Shown: positions 1-5,261 of the stretch, in pieces | How the letters are laid out: each line of letters opens with the position of its first letter | Position numbering within the stretch: the stretch's first letter is position 1 | Origin: a virus | IMG/VR virus record: IMGVR_UViG_3300032331_001543 | Span: 1 to 39,680 of that record | Strand: one strand, 5' to 3' | Length of the DNA: 39,680 nt | The notes under the pieces: generated by a model | Database searches by the model: none | The model's input: only the letters and a program-made list of their open reading frames with translations | What the model was told of the DNA's origin: nothing | Program-made: the position numbers and the translations under genes

Positions 1-75
1 ATCGTCTGGGTCTATTTGTTCTTCCAGAAACTCTGCCACAATCCGTTTCGCGCCCTCGTCAGTAAAATCAGTCAT
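1..75 (-). CDS. Partial second copy of the 93-residue hypothetical gene (first 25 codons)
   Basis: This is the 5' part of the gene that is complete at 39351-39632, present because the window overlaps itself by 123 bases. The start codon is at 75 and the frame runs off the left edge. It is not a separate gene. Confidence 0.85.
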   Translation of the reverse strand, partial: MTDFTDEGAKRIVAEFLEEQIDPDD

Positions 76-123
76 TAGTTCCCCTAATAGCTTGCTTCTG
101 TTATCTTGCTACCGATACCACTA
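1..123. repeat. Terminal direct repeat, left copy
   Basis: These 123 bases are identical to 39558-39680. The repeat starts inside the gene at 39351-39632 and ends inside the gene at 84-494, so joining the ends restores both genes without loss. This is what a contig from a circular or circularly permuted genome looks like when it overlaps itself. A true short terminal repeat in the virion is the alternative, but it would truncate one gene copy at each end. Confidence 0.95.
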
Positions 124-494
124 GCAAGAGAATAAATATCCGATAACCCAAGAGACTTGGACTCGCCCTTGTTGTTGTAAGCGATAGTAAAACCACTCAA
201 ATAACGGTACTTTTCAGATCCGCACTCCATAATGACTGCCACCCAATCATCTTGTAAGTGTTGCTTGAATACTTCGAGCCAATTAACCTCAATGTATTCT
301 TCTTTCTCGTCATCATAGTAAGTCCAAACATTACCCTCATTGTCCTCGTCATTGTCCGTGAACCCATAAAGCGTTACGCCGTCTTGCTCTTGCGTAATCA
401 CCCTTACAGGGTATGCGCCCAGCTCTTTTACAAAAGCTTCTGGGTCTTTGACTGCGAAATAATTACTTCTTGTCTTGCCGTAGAAATTAGCCAT
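84..494 (-). CDS. Conserved-looking hypothetical phage protein, 136 aa
   Basis: The protein is soluble, acidic in the middle and has no membrane segment. It begins MANFYGKTRSNYF, an opening I associate with hypothetical proteins in many phages and plasmids of Gram-positive hosts, but I know no function. The start is supported by AAAGGA just upstream and an AGATAGG element at 505-511. A perfect five-base-pair hairpin (518-531) lies before that, inside the end of the preceding gene. It overlaps the upstream gene by eight bases, consistent with one minus-strand operon. Its 3' end lies in the terminal repeat. Confidence 0.8.
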   Translation of the reverse strand: MANFYGKTRSNYFAVKDPEAFVKELGAYPVRVITQEQDGVTLYGFTDNDEDNEGNVWTYYDDEKEEYIEVNWLEVFKQHLQDDWVAVIMECGSEKYRYLSGFTIAYNNKGESKSLGLSDIYSLASGIGSKITEASY

Positions 495-744
495 TTCCTT
501 TGTTCCTATCTGTTAGTAGGGATTGTTCCCTGTTAGTACTATCTTTAGCGAGCTTAGAGTATTTGTCAAGCATTTCGACAAACTTTTTCATAGGGTTAAT
601 CGAACCCGTAACAATATCGAGCAGAATATCAAACAATACTGCCTCATAATAATTGTCGTCTTTTTCCAAATAGTCAATAATCTGTGACGGGAATACGCCG
701 TAATTCTCTTTCACGCCGTCATAAATCAGATCGAAATCACTCAT
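487..744 (-). CDS. Hypothetical protein, 85 aa
   Basis: This is a small soluble protein with no recognised domain. The first 60 residues are acidic and probably helical; the tail is polar. The start codon overlaps the stop of the upstream gene (ATGA), and AGAGAGGAAAG lies just before it, so translation is probably coupled. The last codons overlap the next gene and encode, on the RNA, the hairpin that precedes that gene. Confidence 0.7.
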   Translation of the reverse strand: MSDFDLIYDGVKENYGVFPSQIIDYLEKDDNYYEAVLFDILLDIVTGSINPMKKFVEMLDKYSKLAKDSTNREQSLLTDRNKGNG

Positions 745-935
745 CAGCTTTCCTCTCTATCCTGTAAGCGGGTACTATCTACCCACGCCGTACCCTCGCC
801 GTCAATGACCGCGACCTGAAAGCGGGTATTACCGTACGCCCGCTTAGCATCAAGCACCTTTACAGCTACCCTGAAACCCTCAATGGTGAGTAGTTTCGTC
901 TTACCTAGTTCTTGCGATAGTTCCAATGCGCTCAT
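744..935 (-). CDS. Hypothetical protein, 63 aa
   Basis: This small basic-acidic mixed protein is predicted to be mostly beta strand after a short N-terminal helix (SALELSQELG). The pattern of a short helix, a beta core and a late tryptophan followed by a charged end resembles small phage proteins of unknown role. The start ATG overlaps the preceding stop (ATGA), and GAAGGAG is placed correctly upstream. Confidence 0.7.
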   Translation of the reverse strand: MSALELSQELGKTKLLTIEGFRVAVKVLDAKRAYGNTRFQVAVIDGEGTAWVDSTRLQDREES

Positions 936-1063
936 TTTTTATTCTCCTTCTTCTCTGATGTAATAATCTTTAGCCACGCTTCATTTACTTCTTTACCGTC
1001 TATCGCTAGTAGCAGTTCGCCCGTGTGTTCATCACACTCTAGCGTTATCGTATAGGTTTTCAT
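932..1063 (-). CDS. Small hypothetical protein, 43 aa
   Basis: A 43-residue open frame starts with MKTYTITLEC at 1063. It fills the gap between two larger genes and ends in an ATGA overlap with the next start, which supports it despite its size. The sequence suggests two beta strands followed by a short helix and a lysine-rich tail. The lysine-rich tail is encoded by an AAGAAGGAG stretch that also serves as the ribosome-binding site of the next gene. Function unknown. Confidence 0.65.
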   Translation of the reverse strand: MKTYTITLECDEHTGELLLAIDGKEVNEAWLKIITSEKKENKK

Positions 1064-1219
1064 TTAGTCTGTTTCCTTTTCTGATAGTTCCTCAATTACG
1101 CCCTCGTAATAGTCGGCTAGTTCCTGTAACGCGTACCATACGCCCATTACATCTGTTTCTTCTTGGTCTTTCCGTACACCCGCCAATTTCTCGCGGGTCT
1201 TGTCCAATAGTGTCGCCAT
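1064..1219 (-). CDS. Small acidic helical protein, 51 aa
   Basis: The frame starts with MATLLDKTRE at 1219 and ends directly before the next ATG. Its start overlaps the upstream stop (TAATG). The product looks like two charged helices with no cysteine or membrane segment. Gap-free packing between neighbours is the main support. Function unknown. Confidence 0.65.
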   Translation of the reverse strand: MATLLDKTREKLAGVRKDQEETDVMGVWYALQELADYYEGVIEELSEKETD

Positions 1220-1593
1220 TAGTTCACCAAACTTTCCACGAGCTTAGCAATCTGATTAGCGACCCAATACGGCACACCAACAGCTGTTAAGTCCTCAAAC
1301 TCTAGTTCATCTGCCGTGTAATCGCTACACCCAAGCGTTAAGCATATCCACGCGCAACCCTCATCATCTAGGGTAGACACATTAGGCAACATAGGTTGCC
1401 CGCAAGGGTCACACAATACCACCGTGTCCGCTGTCCAGCTATCCGAAATACTGCGCGCATACTCTAGCCGTGCCGTGTCGGTGCTGTCCTCTATCTCTTG
1501 CCATTGTTCGGCGGTAAAGCTGTCACTATCAACCACTAGCAGATTGCTAGCATCACCATAGTTTCCGTCTTCCGCGAAATAGTGCTTACTCAT
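1219..1593 (-). CDS. Hypothetical protein with cysteine pairs, 124 aa
   Basis: An upstream in-frame ATG exists at 1626, but it lies inside the hammerhead ribozyme. The start at 1593 has AAGGGG about seven bases upstream and gives the natural beginning MSKHYFAEDGNYG. The N-terminal half resembles conserved actinophage proteins of unknown function (recognition from memory). The middle carries CDPC and later ICLTLGC cysteines, a possible but unproven zinc site. It is the first gene downstream of ribozyme 1, with a predicted leader of 58 nt after cleavage. Confidence 0.8.
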   Translation of the reverse strand: MSKHYFAEDGNYGDASNLLVVDSDSFTAEQWQEIEDSTDTARLEYARSISDSWTADTVVLCDPCGQPMLPNVSTLDDEGCAWICLTLGCSDYTADELEFEDLTAVGVPYWVANQIAKLVESLVN

Positions 1594-1619
1594 TACTTGC
1601 CCCTTATCTTTTCTAGTCT

Positions 1620-1672
1620 GTCTCATCAGTAGCGGGCGACTAACCCCGCCAGACGGCTCACGCCGTTTCGAC
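1620..1672 (-). ncRNA. Type II hammerhead ribozyme, copy 1
   Basis: Read on the minus strand, the order is GUC (1672-1670), GAAA (1669-1666), a stem III hairpin CGGC/GCCG capped by a GUGA tetraloop (1665-1654), the triplet GUC with cleavage predicted between 1652 and 1651, a seven-pair stem I (1651-1645 with 1636-1630, one G-U) and CUGAUGA (1629-1623), then GAC (1622-1620) pairing with the first GUC to make stem II. All hammerhead core positions are present, including the A15.1-U16.1 pair. Stem II is short (three pairs); UUAGUC with GACUAG at 1618-1613 is an alternative. It overlaps the stop codon of the upstream gene. Confidence 0.85.
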
Positions 1673-1821
1673 TAATTCCCCACCAACACATTAAGCCCCG
1701 CCCATAGTAGCCAGAACCCCGCCCACGCCGTCACCGCGACAGCTAACGCCTCTAACACCATAACCACCGTCTCGCCCCGCGCCGTAAGCTTGTAGCCTGT
1801 ACGATTTCGATCGAAACTCAT
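1672..1821 (-). CDS. Small single-pass membrane protein, 49 aa
   Basis: The frame starts with MSFDRNRTGYKL at 1821, overlapping the stop of the gene before it (TAATG). A charged N-terminus is followed by a hydrophobic tryptophan-rich segment at about residues 19-46, which should span the membrane once. The stop TAG lies in the first bases of ribozyme 1, so cleavage would leave this coding sequence on the upstream RNA fragment. Function unknown. Confidence 0.7.
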   Translation of the reverse strand: MSFDRNRTGYKLTARGETVVMVLEALAVAVTAWAGFWLLWAGLNVLVGN

Positions 1822-2078
1822 TAGATACCCCCAAGCTCTCGCCATAGTTTCTTATAGTCATTAAGTCGCCCCCGCAATACCGCGTACGCGCTAAACGCTT
1901 GCCCCATAGCCTCTGCCTCAGCAAAAGCTAGCAACAGTTTAGTTTCTGCTATCTCTGCCCGTAGTTCCATATTCGCCGTGAAATCTGTTTCGTAATTCTC
2001 GCTCTCGTCATTGGTTGCGCTGTCCTCGAACAGCTCTAACAATTTTTCCGTGTCTTTCTTTAGTGCCTCGATATTCAT
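1821..2078 (-). CDS. Hypothetical helical protein, 85 aa
   Basis: The protein is acidic and predicted to be almost wholly helical, with heptad-like leucine spacing in two segments (residues 3-18 and 38-80), so a coiled coil is plausible. It starts at a TAATG overlap with the upstream gene and ends in a TAATG overlap with the small membrane protein gene. No domain recognised. Confidence 0.7.
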   Translation of the reverse strand: MNIEALKKDTEKLLELFEDSATNDESENYETDFTANMELRAEIAETKLLLAFAEAEAMGQAFSAYAVLRGRLNDYKKLWRELGGI

Positions 2079-2230
2079 TACTTGCCCTCTTTCATCTCTA
2101 CTGTGAACCTTGCCACGCTCTCGCGCTTAGTGTAACCGTAATACACGCGCGTTACCCAATAACCCGCCACGATATCCGACACGACCCAAGAGCCGTTAGT
2201 GTTGCGTGTAGCTGTTGGTGCTAGTTTCAT
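2078..2230 (-). CDS. Small basic hypothetical protein, 50 aa
   Basis: A longer in-frame start exists at 2275, but it lies in the ribozyme core (the AUG of CUGAUGA). The ATG at 2230 follows AGGGAAG at close spacing, with AGATAAGG at 2242-2249, and is the better choice. The product, MKLAPTATRNTNG..., is basic and probably a small beta sheet. It is the first gene downstream of ribozyme 2. The predicted leader after cleavage is 65 nt. Function unknown. Confidence 0.75.
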   Translation of the reverse strand: MKLAPTATRNTNGSWVVSDIVAGYWVTRVYYGYTKRESVARFTVEMKEGK

Positions 2231-2267
2231 CTTCCCTGTTTCCTTATCTGTTAGCTGTTGAGCTGTT

Positions 2268-2317
2268 GCCCTCATCAGTACGCGCCTAACGCGTAGACGG
2301 CTCTCGCCGTTTCGGGC
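2268..2317 (-). ncRNA. Type II hammerhead ribozyme, copy 2
   Basis: This is the cleaner of the two copies. On the minus strand: GCCC (2317-2314), GAAA (2313-2310), stem III CGGC/GCCG with a GAGA tetraloop (2309-2298), the triplet GUC with cleavage predicted between 2296 and 2295, a perfect six-pair stem I (UACGCG 2295-2290 with CGCGUA 2284-2279, loop UUAGG), CUGAUGA (2278-2272) and GGGC (2271-2268), which pairs perfectly with the first GCCC as stem II. Every conserved core nucleotide is present. It lies in the gap between two genes of one operon. Confidence 0.92.
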
Positions 2318-2319
2318 TG

Positions 2320-2601
2320 TTACTTGCCTAACTCTATCCCTAACATTACGAGAGCTAGCTCAAGACTAACGAAAACCTGAAAGCCGAACAAGTCTTCCAA
2401 CATCTCGCCACTAGGCGCGACCTGTCGAACAGTAAAACGCTTAGGCATATCAAGCTCTCGCCTCTCGCTAGTCACAAAATAGCGACCCGCATAAACATCA
2501 CTCTCGACCTTGCTATTAAAGAACCGCATAGCCTCACGGTCGAAAAAGTGACCGCCAATAGCTTTGTGTGCTTTCTTAACTTGCGCGATATTCTCGAACA
2601 T
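2320..2601 (-). CDS. First gene of the minus-strand operon; conserved-looking hypothetical, 93 aa
   Basis: The protein opens MFENIAQVKKAHKA and contains MRFFNSKV and GRYFVTSE, a layout I recognise from small hypothetical proteins in actinobacterial phages and plasmids; no function is known to me. It is probably a mixed alpha/beta domain. AAGGA lies six bases before the ATG, within the AGATAAGG leader (2609-2616). It is the promoter-proximal gene, about 40 nt from the predicted transcription start, and ends three bases before ribozyme 2. Confidence 0.8.
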   Translation of the reverse strand: MFENIAQVKKAHKAIGGHFFDREAMRFFNSKVESDVYAGRYFVTSERRELDMPKRFTVRQVAPSGEMLEDLFGFQVFVSLELALVMLGIELGK

Positions 2602-2647
2602 CTCTTATCCTTATCTGTCTTAGTTACCCCTATTAGTAACTATCACT

Positions 2648-2676
2648 ATCAAAACACATTAGGCAACAGCTGTCAA
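2648..2676 (-). promoter_or_regulatory. Promoter of the minus-strand operon, proximal
   Basis: A perfect -35 TTGACA (2676-2671) is followed after 17 bases by a weaker -10 TTTGAT (2653-2648). Transcription would start near 2641, where the inverted repeat AGTTAC/GTAACT (2622-2641) would form a hairpin at the very 5' end of the RNA, before the AGATAAGG leader. Confidence 0.6.
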
Positions 2677-2743
2677 GCCCAAAAGCCCCAAAAAAGAAAA
2701 AAACCACTTTTATTTTTATTAGAACAAAAGTTCGAAAAAACAG

Positions 2744-2772
2744 CACCTAGCACAACACTAACCAGCTGTCAA
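2744..2772 (-). promoter_or_regulatory. Promoter of the minus-strand operon, distal
   Basis: TTGACA (2772-2767) and TAGGTG (2749-2744) are 17 bases apart. The 13 bases around the -35, CAGCTGTCAAGCC on the plus strand, recur exactly at the proximal promoter (2667-2679 and 2763-2775, 96 bases apart). The duplicated block could also be an operator. Confidence 0.55.
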
Positions 2773-2932
2773 GCCGACACGCCGAACATAACAAAATCGT
2801 TACAACAGCCACCACAAGACAGCTCTAAGACAGTCGGCGGTCTGTAATGTTCTCACTTGCTATATATACGCATTAGCAATCTGTTTTCTGTTGCTGTCTG
2901 GTGGCTATTAGTTTTGTTTTGCTATTGTTTTA

Positions 2933-2969
2933 CTTTCGCTATTGCAAGTGTTTTGCAATAACGCGAAAG
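2933..2969. repeat. Long near-perfect hairpin in the control region
   Basis: CTTTCGC (2933-2939) pairs with GCGAAAG (2963-2969) and TATTGCAA (2940-2947) with TTGCAATA (2953-2960), giving 15 base pairs with a five-base loop and a two-base bulge. It is followed on the plus strand by GGTGGGG, a loop, CCCC and a T-run. It could be an origin structure, a regulator site or a transcription barrier between the divergent units. Confidence 0.6.
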
Positions 2970-3159
2970 GGTGGGGGGCAACGACCCCAGGGTTTTTAAC
3001 TGCGCCTACCTATTGTTATTACTATCTGTTGTAATATTTTTTCTAAAGTAACTGGGAATGGTTTTTGTTTGTTTGTAAGGGTTTTTGGGGGTTGATCTAA
3101 AATAGTTTGTACAAATTTTGGTAAAGTGCGGGATAGACTGCTTTTATTCGCCCTTAGTA

Positions 3160-3165
3160 TATAGT
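3160..3165 (+). promoter_or_regulatory. Possible -10 element for the structural operon
   Basis: TATAGT is identical to the -10 of the strong early promoter at 27849-27854. No good -35 is present at 17 bases; the nearest is TAGACT, 20 bases away. If used, the leader would be about 200 nt and would include the hairpin GTTCGC/GCGAAC at 3212-3238. The phage sigma factor or WhiB protein might be needed here (inference). Confidence 0.3.
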
Positions 3166-3211
3166 GAGGGGTTTTAATTATTTGAAACCCCGAACCTGCG
3201 TTTACACTTCG

Positions 3212-3238
3212 GTTCGCGAAGCCTTAAGCGTAGCGAAC
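3212..3238 (+). other. Leader hairpin before the terminase gene
   Basis: GTTCGC (3212-3217) and GCGAAC (3233-3238) form a six-pair stem with a 15-base loop, about 130 bases before the terminase start. No T-run follows, so it is not an ordinary terminator; a role in leader RNA stability or control is possible. Confidence 0.4.
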
Positions 3239-3368
3239 TGGTAACAATAACCTCTATGGCAGTCGGTTATTGTGTACTACTAAATTCTTCTAGTTTTGTT
3301 ACCAAGGTCTTAACCCAAGGCTACTACTAATGTCGGCTTTCTCCTGGGGTCGAAGCCGAAGGGATGTT

Positions 3369-5261
3369 ATGGCTACTTCACCGAAAAGGAATTCGCAGCA
3401 TCGTACCGTTGGTACTATGTCAGCTGATGATGCGAAGGTTCGTTTGCTGGAACTGCTTGAGGATGGGTTTAGTGTCGCCGATGCTTGCGCCGGCGTGAAC
3501 AAGTCTGAGAAAACGTACTATTATTACATTAACTCGGATCCTGAGTTTTCTCGTAAGGTGAAGTTGCTTCGCGCGATTCAGGCCCGCAAGGGTCATGTAT
3601 CGGATGAGGATAAAGGTATCTCGTTCAAGGACTTCCGTGAACAGTACCTGAACTCGGCTACGTTCGATCATCAGATGAACGTTATTGATCTTATTGAGAA
3701 CAGGGACCCTGCCTGGGTCCATGATTCTATGACGTACGAAAAGGGTTTACCGCAGTACGTTTTGGTGAACATGCCACCAGAACACGCCAAGTCTATGACA
3801 GTCAGCATTGACTACATCACATACCGGATTTGTACCGACCCGAACATTCGTATCAAGGTTGTTTCCAAAACCCGCGAAATGGCTAAAGAGTTCCTATACG
3901 CTGTAAAACAGCGATTGACTTCCCCAAGCTACATGGAACTCCAAAGGCGTTACGCACCAGCAGACGGCTTCAAAGCCACAGCAGACAAATGGACCAGCGA
4001 CTCAATCTACCTAGAACGCGACTCAGGAGAAAAAGACCCCACACTCCAAGCCCTAGGTATCGGTGGACAAATCTACGGCGCACGAGCCGACCTAATCATC
4101 CTAGACGACACCGTAACCCTCTCCAACGCAGGCGAATACGAAAAACAAATCCGCTGGATACAACAAGAAGTCCTAACACGCGTAGGCCCTACGGGGAAAA
4201 TCCTAATCGTGGGGACTCGCGTTGACCCGATTGATTTGTATCGTGAGATTAGGAATCCCGATAGGTATCCTGATGGTGGTTCCCCTTGGACTTATTTGGC
4301 TATGCCGGCGGTTCTTGAGTTTGATGATGATCCTGCTAAATGGGAAACGTTGTGGCCTAGGTCTGATCGCCCTTGGGCGAACGACCCTATGGATCCCGAT
4401 TCTGATGGGTTTTATCCTCGTTGGGATGGTGTGCGTTTACGTCAACGCCGTAGTGTTGTTGATCCTAAAACGTGGGCTATGGTTTATCAGCAGCAGGATG
4501 TTGAGTCTGAGGCTGTATTTTCCCCTGAGGCTGTTCGCGGTTCTGTGAACGGTATGAGAGCTTGCGGTCCACTTATTGTGGGTGCCGCTGGTCATCCCGA
4601 TAACATTAATGGGTTTTACACTGTTTGTGGTTTGGACCCTGCTATGTCGGGTGACACGTTCGGTGTTGTGGTGTCGGCTGATCGGCAGACGAAAAAACGT
4701 TATTTACTTGATGCGTCTCGTATGCCTGCACCCACACCAGCACGTATTCGTGAACTTATCGAGTCGTGGACTGTTAAGTATAATCCACAAGCGTGGGTTA
4801 TTGAGAAGAACGCTTTTCAGTTGTTTTTGACTCAGGATGAGCAGATTAACCAGTTCCTTGCTTCGCGTGGTGTCCGGTTGATTAGCCACTATACGGGTGC
4901 CAATAAGATGGATCTTGAGTATGGTGTTGCTTCTATGGGTCCTTTGTTTGGTCAACTTGATCAGCAAAATAAGTTAATTAAGGGTTCTAATCTGCTTGAG
5001 CTTCCTCGTACAGATAATGAGGGTGTTAAGTCGCTGATTGAGCAGTTGGTTACGTGGTCTCCTGGTACTAAGAATAAGCAGGATGGGCCGATGGCTTTGT
5101 GGTTTGTGGAGACACAGATTAGGGAGTATGTGAACAGTAGTGGAAGATTTGGTTCTACTTGGGTGCGTAATCCGTTCGCAACTCCAAACGATTTGAAGAA
5201 ACGCCAAGTTGTTGACTTGGAAGAATTCGCTAGACGACAGAAAATGGCAGGGAGCTTTTAA
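3369..5261 (+). CDS. terL: Terminase large subunit with N-terminal HTH
   Basis: The ATPase-nuclease of the DNA packaging motor. Numbered from the start at 3369: residues 35-60 look like a helix-turn-helix (SVADACAGVNKSEKTYYYY), the ATPase has a variant Walker A around 136-142 (MPPEHAKS), Walker B LIILDD at 242-247 and a coupling motif ILIVGTR at 278-284. The RNase H-like nuclease shows GLDPAMSGD (D423), WVIEKN (E479) and QDGPMALW (D572). I see no separate small terminase, and the HTH may replace it. The start at 3369 has GAAGGGA nearby; 3330 is possible. Codon use changes abruptly between about 3900 and 4195. Confidence 0.95.
   Translation: MATSPKRNSQHRTVGTMSADDAKVRLLELLEDGFSVADACAGVNKSEKTYYYYINSDPEFSRKVKLLRAIQARKGHVSDEDKGISFKDFREQYLNSATFDHQMNVIDLIENRDPAWVHDSMTYEKGLPQYVLVNMPPEHAKSMTVSIDYITYRICTDPNIRIKVVSKTREMAKEFLYAVKQRLTSPSYMELQRRYAPADGFKATADKWTSDSIYLERDSGEKDPTLQALGIGGQIYGARADLIILDDTVTLSNAGEYEKQIRWIQQEVLTRVGPTGKILIVGTRVDPIDLYREIRNPDRYPDGGSPWTYLAMPAVLEFDDDPAKWETLWPRSDRPWANDPMDPDSDGFYPRWDGVRLRQRRSVVDPKTWAMVYQQQDVESEAVFSPEAVRGSVNGMRACGPLIVGAAGHPDNINGFYTVCGLDPAMSGDTFGVVVSADRQTKKRYLLDASRMPAPTPARIRELIESWTVKYNPQAWVIEKNAFQLFLTQDEQINQFLASRGVRLISHYTGANKMDLEYGVASMGPLFGQLDQQNKLIKGSNLLELPRTDNEGVKSLIEQLVTWSPGTKNKQDGPMALWFVETQIREYVNSSGRFGSTWVRNPFATPNDLKKRQVVDLEEFARRQKMAGSF

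Larger units (their letters stand above)
2602..3368. other. Divergent control region between the minus-strand operon and the structural genes
   Basis: No convincing gene is present in these 767 bases. The left part (2680-2830) is A- and C-rich on the plus strand, while the right part (2870-3110) is T- and G-rich, so composition flips near 2840. It holds two tandem minus-strand promoters, a long imperfect hairpin, GC-rich and T-rich tracts, a possible plus-strand promoter and a smaller hairpin. A replication origin could lie here, but I see no iterons or DnaA boxes that I can defend. Confidence 0.6.

Noticed and set aside
735-752. Another CTGATGAG on the minus strand, as in the hammerhead core
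   Set aside because: It is the start region of the gene at 487-744. No GAAA, stem III or cleavage triplet lies at the right place upstream, so it is not a ribozyme.
2548-2847. Open frame of 99 codons on the plus strand
   Set aside because: It crosses the start of the minus-strand operon and both its promoters, has no ribosome-binding site, and its sequence follows the A/C-rich composition.
3989-4225. Second open frame of 78 codons inside the terminase gene
   Set aside because: It is arginine- and proline-rich and arises from the A/C-ended codon block of terminase; no ribosome-binding site.
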